Of a stretch of DNA of 64,000 nucleotides, positions 25,330 through 33,229 are shown piece by piece (within the stretch, counting starts at the first letter, position 1; each line of letters begins with the position of its first letter). A program made the position numbers and the translations under genes. Under the pieces are notes generated by a model that was given only the letters and a program-made list of their open reading frames with translations, was not told where the DNA came from and did not search any database. This DNA is from Bradyrhizobium sp. Ce-3 (GTDB lineage Bacteria; Pseudomonadota; Alphaproteobacteria; Rhizobiales; Xanthobacteraceae): the NCBI RefSeq assembly GCF_022835695.1, contig NZ_BQUV01000014.1, forward strand, positions 1 through 64,000. The letters are read 5' to 3'.

Positions 25330-27675
25330 TTACGCTCCACCAAGGTGAATCTTCAGCCCGGCCTTGTAGACGGTGCCCGGACCGGGGCTCGAGAACAGCA
25401 CGTCGTTCTGCGTCGTGCCGTCGGTCGAGGAGCCCGGGATCGCATAGGGCCGGTAGTACTGGTTCAAGAGGTTGTCGACCGACGCCGTGAAGGTGATGTC
25501 CTTGGTGGCGTTCCAGGTCAGGTAAAGATTGACCAGCTCGTAGCCAGTCGAGGGCAGATAGCCCGCCGGCAGATCGTTGTTGGCGCCGAACGAGGACCAT
25601 TGCGCGGCAATGATCAGCGAGCGGTCGAGCAGGCGAACACCGCCGGTCGTCGTCACCTTGCGCGGCGTGATGGTGGCGAGCCCGACATTGGTCTCGGTGT
25701 TCCGGCCACGCATCAGGTGGCCGGCGACGCCGACGAACCAGTCGCCCGCGTCATACATGGTCTCGAGCTCGAAACCCTCGATGCGGGCGTGGGCGATGTT
25801 CTGGTACTGGTAGAACTGGCTGAAGCGTCCGAACGGCGTCGTGGTCGGCGCCGACGCGACGAGGTCGATATAGCCGTCGACGTCGTTGCGGAACACGTTG
25901 ATCTTGCCGCGGAACGAGTCGTTCGCGGAGAAGATGCCGTCGTACTTCAGATTGATGCCGGCTTCCTTGTTCTTGCCGACCTCCGGCCGCAGCGCCGCAT
26001 TGGGCAGGAAGCAGAACAGGCCGCTGGTGCCGTCGGGGCAGTTGAACAGCGCCGGCCCGCCGCCGGTGGCATGGCCGCCCGCGATCAGGGTCTCGGTGAT
26101 CGACGGCGCGCGATAGCCTTCGGCATAGCTCACGTAAGGTGTGAAGCCCGCAACCGGGGTGACGCCGAGCGTGATCTTCGGCGACAGCCGGTCGCCGCTG
26201 GTCGTGGTGTTGATCGAGTTGAGCTCGTAACGGTCGTAGCGGACGGCGCTGACCAGCTCGAGCCAGCTCGAATAGTTCTGCTTCAGCTGCACGAAACCGC
26301 CGGACACCGTGCGCTGGCCGCTCGGTGTCGTGATGTTGGAGTTGCCGCGGGAATCGAAGGTCTCGACATCATCGCGGAAGGCATCGAAGCCGTAGGTCAC
26401 GGCATTGCGCCAGTCGCCGACATTGAAGCGCGAGGTGTTGTTGACGTCGAGGCCGACTGTGTCGAGCGAATAGCCGCGCTTGTCGCCGACGCAGCCGGAG
26501 ATGTTGTTGCCGGGATTGGCCAGCGTGCAGACCCCGCCGCCTGACGTGATGCGGTTGTTGTAGGTCTTGACCTGGTCGTTGTCGGTACGGTTGCCGTAGA
26601 CCGAGATGTTCCAGTCAAACAGCATGTCGTCGGGCTTGGAATATCGCCAGCTCAGCGTGCCCGTGTAGTTCCTCGCGTCCGACGCATAGACCGAGGAGCC
26701 CGCGATCGCGGCCGGCGGCGCCGCGGTCGTGGTCGGGCCGCGGTTCGGCTGGCCGATATTGTACTGGTAATCCTGGAAGACGCCGCCGATCTTGAATTCG
26801 TGGCCTTCGGCCGGGCGGATCGTCACCTTCATCAGGCCGGCCGCAATGTCGTTACCGGTGTTGCCGATCTCGGTGCCCGCCCCGTCCTTGTAATTGCTCT
26901 GGGTGCGGTAGACCGCGCCGCCGAACACATCGACATTCGGATCGGCGCGCACGCCGCCGAACACCGAGCCCATGCCGCGGTCCTTGTTGGATCCGTACGA
27001 GCCCGACATGTCGACGCCCCAGCGCTCGCCGGGGCGCACCACATCGTCGATATCCTTGGTGCGGAACGAGACCACGCCGCCGATCGCGCCGGAGCCGTAG
27101 ATGTTCGCGGTCGGGCCGCACACCACGTCGACGCCGCCGATCAGTTCGGGATCGAGGAAGAAAGAGCCGTTGGCGTTGTGCCCGGTGTGCTGATAGTTCT
27201 GCCGCGCACCGTCGACCACGACAGCGACCCGGCCGAAATCCTGCAGGCCGCGGATGTTGACGACGGTCGCCGGATCGTCACCGCGCTCCTGGAACGAGAC
27301 GCCGGGCACGTTATAGAAAATGTCGGAGACCCGGTTCGGCTGCAGACCCTGGATCTTCTCCAGCGTGACGGAGCTGACCGGCGCCAGCGCGTCGATCGCG
27401 CGCTCCTCGGTCTTGGAAGCGACCGCCGTGATGGTGTCGAGCGACTGCACCGGCACCGCGCCGATCTGCGCACGCGCATTCATCACAGGCTGCGCCGCCT
27501 GCGGTGCGACCGCGGGCTTCGGCTTCCGCTTGGCCTGCTTCGGCCGCTCGGTCGCGGGACGCACAGCCGAAGCGTCGACGGCTTGTGCGAAACTGCTCTC
27601 CGGCAATGCTGCCGAAAATGAAAACACCGACGCACCCAAAATCAAGGCGCGCGAAACCCTAGCCCCGTCAGCCAT
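25330..27675 (-). CDS. hmuR: TonB-dependent heme/hemoglobin receptor
   Basis: 781 aa from ATG 27675; an open extension to 27813 is outside the conserved protein. Signal peptide to about residue 31 (ends 'SFAQA'), a linker rich in Lys/Pro/Ala, TonB box 'SLDTITAVASK' (78-88), plug domain with 'VNIRGLQDFGRVAVVVDGAR' and 'GSGAIGGVVSFRT', then a 22-strand barrel. 'YAEGYRAPSITE' is the FRAP-box equivalent of heme receptors, with a downstream His ('AGGHATGG') as candidate ligand. Diverges from hmuPTUV and is powered by the nearby tonB-exbBD. Confidence 0.95.
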   Translation of the reverse strand: MADGARVSRALILGASVFSFSAALPESSFAQAVDASAVRPATERPKQAKRKPKPAVAPQAAQPVMNARAQIGAVPVQSLDTITAVASKTEERAIDALAPVSSVTLEKIQGLQPNRVSDIFYNVPGVSFQERGDDPATVVNIRGLQDFGRVAVVVDGARQNYQHTGHNANGSFFLDPELIGGVDVVCGPTANIYGSGAIGGVVSFRTKDIDDVVRPGERWGVDMSGSYGSNKDRGMGSVFGGVRADPNVDVFGGAVYRTQSNYKDGAGTEIGNTGNDIAAGLMKVTIRPAEGHEFKIGGVFQDYQYNIGQPNRGPTTTAAPPAAIAGSSVYASDARNYTGTLSWRYSKPDDMLFDWNISVYGNRTDNDQVKTYNNRITSGGGVCTLANPGNNISGCVGDKRGYSLDTVGLDVNNTSRFNVGDWRNAVTYGFDAFRDDVETFDSRGNSNITTPSGQRTVSGGFVQLKQNYSSWLELVSAVRYDRYELNSINTTTSGDRLSPKITLGVTPVAGFTPYVSYAEGYRAPSITETLIAGGHATGGGPALFNCPDGTSGLFCFLPNAALRPEVGKNKEAGINLKYDGIFSANDSFRGKINVFRNDVDGYIDLVASAPTTTPFGRFSQFYQYQNIAHARIEGFELETMYDAGDWFVGVAGHLMRGRNTETNVGLATITPRKVTTTGGVRLLDRSLIIAAQWSSFGANNDLPAGYLPSTGYELVNLYLTWNATKDITFTASVDNLLNQYYRPYAIPGSSTDGTTQNDVLFSSPGPGTVYKAGLKIHLGGA

Positions 27676-27829
27676 TCTAGCCCCAGCCCGATCATCGCTT
27701 TTCTGGTTTGGCTGGCGTGCGCTCCACCGAGCGGCTTGCTGGCTACGTTGCGATGCAGGCCACAGTCCCGCATCGTGTGCTGATTGGTTACGAGCCGGCA
27801 ACAAAACGGTCAAGAATGCGGCGGCGCTG

Positions 27830-27846
27830 TTTACATCGATTGTAAA
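27830..27846. promoter_or_regulatory. Palindrome upstream of hmuR/hmuP
   Basis: TTTACA-TCGAT-TGTAAA, 6-bp perfect arms, midway in the 249-base gap between hmuR (start 27675) and hmuP (start 27925). A plausible binding site for an iron- or heme-responsive regulator, such as the Irr-dependent control known for Bradyrhizobium hmu genes; the assignment to a particular protein is inference. Confidence 0.6.
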
Positions 27847-27855
27847 GTGCAGCCG

Positions 27856-27907
27856 TTGGAATGCGCCTTCGCCCGCTTATACAAGCAAGCCAGCATTTGA
27901 ATTCGAA
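27856..27907 (+). promoter_or_regulatory. Candidate hmuPTUV promoter and operator
   Basis: TTGGAA (27856-27861), 16-base spacer, TATACA (27878-27883) look like -35 and -10 boxes. The imperfect dyad TTTGAATTCGAA (27896-27907, 10 of 12 bases symmetric) then falls at the expected transcription start, 17 bases before hmuP, suiting an operator such as an iron control element. Confidence 0.5.
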
Positions 27908-27924
27908 GGCGCAGCACCACGCGA

Positions 27925-28131
27925 ATGTCGGCAACTTCCGGAGACAATATCGGCGCGGCGGGAAAACCGGCCGTATCAGCGCCTGACGCGGCGAAAACAC
28001 TCGTGATGCGTGGCAACCGTCTCGACAGTCGCGAGCTGTTCGCGGCCGAGCGCGAGATCATCATCACGCACGGCGACGAGCAATACCGGTTGCGGCTGAC
28101 CTCGCAGAACAAGCTGATCCTGACCAAGTGA
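27925..28131 (+). CDS. hmuP: HmuP/HemP heme-uptake regulator
   Basis: 68 aa. The conserved HemP core is complete: 'RGNRLDSRELFAAEREIIIT' then 'HGDEQYRLRLTSQNKLILTK' at the C-terminus. In Bradyrhizobium, HmuP is known to be needed with Irr for activation of heme-utilisation genes. It is first in the plus-strand hmu operon and its stop touches the hmuT start region. Confidence 0.95.
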   Translation: MSATSGDNIGAAGKPAVSAPDAAKTLVMRGNRLDSRELFAAEREIIITHGDEQYRLRLTSQNKLILTK

Positions 28132-28139
28132 CGGCCCCA

Positions 28140-29087
28140 ATGACAATTTGTCGCACGTTCGCTCTGCTCGCCTTCTGTCTGCTGCCGATCGGCGGTGCCA
28201 CCGCCGAGGGCATCACCGTGCACGACGCACGCGACCGCGACGTCGTGATCGACGATCCGACGCGGATCGTCTCGATCGGCGGCGCGATCACCGAGATTCT
28301 CTATGCGCTCGGCTTCGAGGACCGCATCGCCGGCGTCGATGCCACCAGCCTCTACCCGCCGGCGGCGCTGCGCGACAAGCCCGACGTCGGCTACATGCGC
28401 CAGCTGTCCCCGGAAGGCGTGCTCGGCTTGCATCCGTCGCTGGTGCTCGCGGTGCAGGGCTCCGGACCGAAGGAGACCATGGACGTATTGGAGGCCGCCA
28501 AGGTGCCGCTGGTGCTGGTGCCCGAGACCTTCTCGGAAGCCGGGCTGGTTGAGAAGATCAAACTGGTGGGCCACGCCATGGGCGCCGACCCACGGGCCGC
28601 TTGCCTGGCCACGGCCGTGGAGAGCGATCTCGGCCAGCTCCGCACACTGAGCGCCAAAGTGGCAAAGCCGGTACGCGTGATGTTCGTGATGTCGCTCCTG
28701 AATGGCCGGGCGCTGGCCGCGGGTCACAAGACCGCCGCGGACGAGATCATCCAGCTTGCCGGCGGCATCAATGCGATCGACGGTTACGACGGCTACAAGC
28801 CGGTCAACGACGAGGCCATCGTGGCCGCAAAGCCGGATGTCGTGCTGTCGATCGATCGCGGTAAGGACTCGCTGACCTCGGACGCCGTGTTCGCGCATCC
28901 CGCGTTCTCGCTGACGCCGGTCGCAGCCAACAAGGCCTTCATCTCGATGGAAGGGCTTTATCTGCTGGGCTTCGGGCCGCGTACTGCGGCTGCGGCGCGC
29001 GACCTGTCGGTCAAGCTCTACCCGGCGCTGGCGGTCGAGGCCGACACCTTCAAGCCAGCAGCGCTGACCGCGAACTGCCGGCAATGA
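28140..29087 (+). CDS. hmuT: Heme ABC transporter substrate-binding protein
   Basis: 315 aa from ATG 28140; an in-frame GTG at 28128 overlaps the hmuP stop (GTGA) and could be used instead. Signal peptide residues 1-22 (ends 'GGATAEG'). Helical-backbone binding-protein fold; 'KPDVGYMRQLSPEGVLGL' carries the Tyr expected to ligate heme, as in ShuT/PhuT. Delivers periplasmic heme to HmuUV. Its stop overlaps hmuU (ATGA). Confidence 0.94.
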   Translation: MTICRTFALLAFCLLPIGGATAEGITVHDARDRDVVIDDPTRIVSIGGAITEILYALGFEDRIAGVDATSLYPPAALRDKPDVGYMRQLSPEGVLGLHPSLVLAVQGSGPKETMDVLEAAKVPLVLVPETFSEAGLVEKIKLVGHAMGADPRAACLATAVESDLGQLRTLSAKVAKPVRVMFVMSLLNGRALAAGHKTAADEIIQLAGGINAIDGYDGYKPVNDEAIVAAKPDVVLSIDRGKDSLTSDAVFAHPAFSLTPVAANKAFISMEGLYLLGFGPRTAAAARDLSVKLYPALAVEADTFKPAALTANCRQ

Positions 29088-30184
29088 GCGTGCTCGCCGA
29101 ACGCCCCACGCGTGCGAAACAGCGACGCGCCGGCATGTCGCTGCGGCCGGCGGCGACACTCACCCTGCTCTGCATGTGTGCCGTGCTCGGCGCGACCATC
29201 CTGGTGGCGCTGACGGTCGGGGCCGCCGGCATTCCAATGGCGCGGCTTCCGGCTGCGCTCGGGCTATGGGCTGACGGCGCAGCGAACCCGCTGCTCGCGC
29301 GCGACCAGCTCGTGGTGTGGTCGATCCGGATCCCACGGATCGCGGCGGCCGCGATGGTCGGCGGTTTGCTGGCGGTCTCCGGCGCGATCATGCAAGGCCT
29401 GTTCCGCAACCCCCTCGCCGACCCTGCGCTGGTCGGCGTCTCCTCGGGCGGCGCGTTTGCCGCGGCGGCCGCGATCGTCCTCACCGACAGCCAGCTCGGC
29501 GAGAGCCTGCGCTTCCTGCAACATCAATTGCTGCCGATCGCGGCCTTCGCCGGCTCGCTGATCACGACCATCGTGCTGTACGGTATCGCGAGCCGCGGCG
29601 GCCGCACCTCGATCGCGATCTTCCTGCTGGCCGGGCTTGCGATTGCCGCGATCGCCAATGCCGGCATCGGCCTCCTGGTGTTCGTCGCCGATGACCGCCA
29701 GCTCCGCGATATCACCTTCTGGATGCTGGGTTCGCTGAGCGGCGCGACCTGGAGCAAGCTCACCGCGCTGGCGCCGGTACTGGCGGTTGCGCTGATCGCC
29801 TGCCTCTCGATCGCACGCGGGCTCGACGTGCTGGTGCTCGGCGAGGCCGAGGCGTTCCACAGCGGCGTCGACGTCGAACGGCTGAAGCGGATCTCGATCG
29901 TGCTGGTGTCGGCGATGACCGGCGTCGCCGTCTCGGTCTGCGGCGTGGTCGGGTTCGTCGGCATCGTGGTGCCGCATCTGCTGCGGCTGGTGATCGGACC
30001 CGGGCACCGGCTGCTGCTGCCGGCGTCCGCGCTGTTAGGTGCAATCCTGCTGGTCGGCGCCGACACGGTGGCACGCACCATCGTGGCGCCGGCGGAAATG
30101 CCGATCGGCATCCTGACCGCCGCGATCGGCGCGCCGTTCTTCCTCGCCATGCTGCTGCGCCAGCGCAACCTGGTGTCGTTATGA
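29084..30184 (+). CDS. hmuU: Heme ABC transporter permease
   Basis: 366 aa, FecCD/BtuC type with about ten membrane helices. Typical segments: 'MQGLFRNPLADPALVGVSSG' (residues about 104-123), 'GFVGIVVPHLLRLVIGPGHR' and 'EMPIGILTAAIGAPFFLAML' at the end. It forms the channel with HmuV. Four-base overlaps with both neighbours show a coupled hmuTUV operon. Confidence 0.96.
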   Translation: MSVLAERPTRAKQRRAGMSLRPAATLTLLCMCAVLGATILVALTVGAAGIPMARLPAALGLWADGAANPLLARDQLVVWSIRIPRIAAAAMVGGLLAVSGAIMQGLFRNPLADPALVGVSSGGAFAAAAAIVLTDSQLGESLRFLQHQLLPIAAFAGSLITTIVLYGIASRGGRTSIAIFLLAGLAIAAIANAGIGLLVFVADDRQLRDITFWMLGSLSGATWSKLTALAPVLAVALIACLSIARGLDVLVLGEAEAFHSGVDVERLKRISIVLVSAMTGVAVSVCGVVGFVGIVVPHLLRLVIGPGHRLLLPASALLGAILLVGADTVARTIVAPAEMPIGILTAAIGAPFFLAMLLRQRNLVSL

Positions 30185-30984
30185 CCGCCCTGCTCGAGGT
30201 GCAGTCGGTATCCATGACCGTCGGCGGCACGACCCTGGTTGATGCCGTCTCGCTGCAGATCAAGGCCGGCGAGATGGTCGCGATCGTCGGGCCGAACGGC
30301 GCCGGAAAATCGACGCTGTTGCGGATGCTGTCCGGCGACCTCCGCCCGTCGCACGGAACGATCAGGCTCAGGCAGCGCGACCTCACCGCCTACGGTCCGC
30401 GTGCGATGGCGCAGCACCGTGCGATGCTGTCGCAGCAGGTCAACGTCAGCTTCCCGTTCACGGTCGAGGAAATCGTCAGCATGGGCGCCGGCGAAAGCCC
30501 GCGTGTGGTGACGCGTGCGCTGGTCACTGCCGCGCTGGACGAGGTGGGGCTTTCGCGTTTCCGTTTCAGGCAATTGCCGACGTTGTCCGGCGGCGAGCAG
30601 CAGCGTGCGCATTTCGCCCGCGTGCTGGTGCAGCTCGCCTGCGGCGAGGCGCTGCACGGTCCCGGCCTGTTGCTGCTGGACGAGCCGACCTCGAGCCTCG
30701 ATCTGCGGCATCAGATCGACCTCGTCGAAACCGCACGGCGACGCGCCGCGCGCGGCACCGCCGTGATCGCGATCCTGCACGACCTCAACCTCGCGATGCG
30801 GTTCGCCGATCGCATCCTGCTGCTGCACCGCGGCCGGCTTGCCGTCGACGGTGACCGAACCGCCGCGATGAAAGCCGAAACGCTGCGCGAGGTGTTCGAG
30901 ATCGACGCTGCGATCGACACCACCGGAGACGGCGTGCCGTTCCTGCTGCCACAGACCATGCGGCCCGCCGGCAAGGCGACGTAA
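30181..30984 (+). CDS. hmuV: Heme ABC transporter ATP-binding protein
   Basis: 267 aa. Walker A 'GPNGAGKST' (about 38-46), signature 'LSGGEQQR', Walker B 'LLLLDEPTSSLDL', H-loop 'ILHDLNLAMRFADR'. A short insert 'VQLACGEALHGPG' before Walker B is typical of HmuV orthologues. Energises heme import through HmuU. Last gene of hmuPTUV; 108 bases follow before the next gene. Confidence 0.96.
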   Translation: MTALLEVQSVSMTVGGTTLVDAVSLQIKAGEMVAIVGPNGAGKSTLLRMLSGDLRPSHGTIRLRQRDLTAYGPRAMAQHRAMLSQQVNVSFPFTVEEIVSMGAGESPRVVTRALVTAALDEVGLSRFRFRQLPTLSGGEQQRAHFARVLVQLACGEALHGPGLLLLDEPTSSLDLRHQIDLVETARRRAARGTAVIAILHDLNLAMRFADRILLLHRGRLAVDGDRTAAMKAETLREVFEIDAAIDTTGDGVPFLLPQTMRPAGKAT

Positions 30985-31092
30985 CGCCGCAAGGCTTATC
31001 CCGCAGCAACATCGGCGATTCACAAAACTGTCAGCCGGCTGTAACAGGCGGCTCGGAGAACACCGCATCGTTTGTCCTTTGGGAGATCAACC

Positions 31093-32445
31093 ATGCGCCC
31101 GTCACTGCTCTGCTCCGTCGCCTCGCTGCTGCTCGTCACATCGGCGTTGGCGCAAAGCGAGGGGGAGTTTCCCGCGACACTGGCAGGACACGCCGTGATG
31201 CCGGCGGAGAGCTTCATCGACGCGCCCGCCGATGCTCCTGCTGATCTGAAGACGTCGGGCAAGTACACCACCGGCAAGCGCGTCGATGCGATCGGCACCG
31301 TGATGGGCAAGTCCTACGAACGGCCGACCGGCGTGTCGCTGCCGTTCAAGGGCCAGCCGCTGCAGGGCCATTCCGGCATCAAGGCGATGCCCGACGGCTC
31401 GTTCTGGGTCATCACCGACAACGGCATGGGCTCGCGCTACAACTCGGCGGACTCGATGCTCTATCTGAACCGCTACAAGATGGACTGGGCGAGCGGCAAG
31501 ATCGAGCGCCAGGAGACCGTGTTCCTGCACGATCCCGACAAGAAGGTGCCGTTCCGCATCGTGCATGAGGACACCACCAAGCGCTACCTCACCGGTGCCG
31601 ACTTCGACACCGAGGGCTTCCAGATCATCAACGAGACATTCTGGATCGGCGACGAGTTCGGGCCCTATATCCTCAAGGCCGACAAGACCGGCAAGATCCT
31701 CGCCGTGTTCGAGACGGTCGCCGACGGCAAGCCGGTGCGCTCGCCGGATCACTGGGCGGTGCAGTCACCCGGCGCGCCCGGCGCTTCCTACAGCAACGTC
31801 AATCTGCGCCGCTCCAAGGGCTATGAGGGCTTTGCCTCCTCCAAGGACGGCAAGTTCCTCTACGGCCTGCTCGAAGGGCCGCTGTGGGATGCCGACAAAA
31901 AGGACTGGGAGAAAGTCGACGGCAAGGAAGCCTCCCGCATCCTCGAATTCGACGTCGCCGCAGAAAAGTTCACCGGCCGCTACTGGCACTATGTGTTCGA
32001 GCAGAACGGCAATGCGATCGGCGACTTCAACATGATCGATCCGGCCCAGGGCCTGGTGATCGAGCGCGACAATGGCGAGGGCACTGCCGACAAGGCCTGC
32101 CCGCAAGGCCAGCGCGGCGAGAATTGCTTCGCAGACATCGCCAAGTTCAAGCGCGTCTACAAGATCGAGCTGTCCGACGCCAATGTCGGCAAGCCGGTGC
32201 GCAAGATCGCCTATATCGACCTCTTGAAGATTCGCGATCCGGACAAGAAGGCCCGCAAGCCGCTCAATGACGGCGTCTACACCTTCCCGTTCTTCACCAT
32301 CGAGAACGTCGACCGGGTCGACGAGACCCACATCATCGTCGGCAACGACAACAATCTGCCGTTCTCCTCGAGCCGCGATCCGAACAAGGCCGATGACGAC
32401 GAGTTCGTGCTGCTCGAGGTCGGCGATTTCCTGAAGGCGAAGTGA
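31093..32445 (+). CDS. Exported phytase-like esterase-family protein
   Basis: 450 aa from ATG 31093 with GGGAGA 6-12 bases upstream. Signal peptide to about residue 20 ('TSALAQS'). The mature part fits the 'esterase-like activity of phytase' family: 'LPFKGQPLQGHSGIKAMPDG', 'VITDNGMGSRYNSADSMLY', 'FQIINETFWIGDEFGPYIL', 'RILEFDVAAEKFTGRYWHY', 'HIIVGNDNNLPFSSSRDP'. Beta-propeller, periplasmic or secreted, probably a phosphoesterase; metal-binding Asp and Glu residues are plentiful. Substrate unknown. Not obviously part of the hmu operon. Confidence 0.9.
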   Translation: MRPSLLCSVASLLLVTSALAQSEGEFPATLAGHAVMPAESFIDAPADAPADLKTSGKYTTGKRVDAIGTVMGKSYERPTGVSLPFKGQPLQGHSGIKAMPDGSFWVITDNGMGSRYNSADSMLYLNRYKMDWASGKIERQETVFLHDPDKKVPFRIVHEDTTKRYLTGADFDTEGFQIINETFWIGDEFGPYILKADKTGKILAVFETVADGKPVRSPDHWAVQSPGAPGASYSNVNLRRSKGYEGFASSKDGKFLYGLLEGPLWDADKKDWEKVDGKEASRILEFDVAAEKFTGRYWHYVFEQNGNAIGDFNMIDPAQGLVIERDNGEGTADKACPQGQRGENCFADIAKFKRVYKIELSDANVGKPVRKIAYIDLLKIRDPDKKARKPLNDGVYTFPFFTIENVDRVDETHIIVGNDNNLPFSSSRDPNKADDDEFVLLEVGDFLKAK

Positions 32446-32468
32446 GGGGCGTCTCGCCACAAATAGCG

Positions 32469-32574
32469 TTGTCGTCGCCCGGCTCGACCGGGCGACCCAG
32501 TATTCCAGAGACGTTTGTGTTCAACCGATAAGCCGCGGCGTACTGGATGCCCCGCTCAAGGCGGGGCATGACAG
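32469..32574. repeat. Interspersed palindromic repeat, family E copy 2
   Basis: TTGTCGTCGCCCGG ... GGGCGACCCAGTATTCCAGAGACG ... AGCCGCGGCGTACTGGATGC ... GGGGCATGACAG. It is the inverse orientation of the element at 10894-11016. The gap to the next gene (32446-32709) otherwise shows no coding sequence. Confidence 0.88.
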
Positions 32575-32709
32575 CGAATTGGCGGAAGCAGTCCCGTCAT
32601 CCTCAGATCAAAGCGGGCTCAATCCGGCGGTTGTCCTGCAATTGCCCTTCTACCGACGCGCTAGATGATGGTAGCCTCGGCCGATACTTGAGTCGCTTTG
32701 GGGCAAACC

Positions 32710-33153
32710 ATGCAGGAAAAATCCAGCCTGACCTATATCGAGGCGCTGATCGCCGCGGGCTTTGTCGCATATCTGAGCTGGGACCAGAGCTGGGGGCTTC
32801 CGCCGGGGCTCGTCGCGTTGATGCTCGGCGGCGGCGTCTACCTTGCCTACCTGTGCCTGATGCGATGGCTGGTGAAATCTCATCAAAACAGCTATCAGCT
32901 CGTCGCGACGATCCTGGCCGCTGGGTGGGGCGTGCTGGCTTATCTGGTCACCGCTGCGCTGCAGGCAGGATTCGCCAATCAGATACCCGGCTCGCTGCTG
33001 GTGCATCTGTGGCCCTGGATCGCGGCGATCGCCGCTTTCTTTGGCGCACTCGCCAGCAAGGTGCGCTTCATGGACGATGTGCGCGACTATGTCCTCGGCC
33101 GCCGCGCGCGCTGGGACAATCAGCAATGGCTGGAGGAGAACGCGGGCTTCTAG
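32710..33153 (+). CDS. Small membrane protein of unknown function
   Basis: 147 aa from ATG 32710 (a TTG four codons upstream is possible). Three to four hydrophobic helices (about 8-26, 32-52, 62-84 and 96-115) and a charged cytoplasmic tail 'KVRFMDDVRDYVLGRRARW'. No family motif recognised. It stands alone between a repeat and the convergent MuiA-family gene. Confidence 0.8.
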   Translation: MQEKSSLTYIEALIAAGFVAYLSWDQSWGLPPGLVALMLGGGVYLAYLCLMRWLVKSHQNSYQLVATILAAGWGVLAYLVTAALQAGFANQIPGSLLVHLWPWIAAIAAFFGALASKVRFMDDVRDYVLGRRARWDNQQWLEENAGF

Positions 33154-33229
33154 TCCGCGTTCTCGCACCAAGCGTCACGCCTACTTCGTCCGATAACTTC
33201 CGAACGTCGCGTCGTTCACCTGATGCAGG

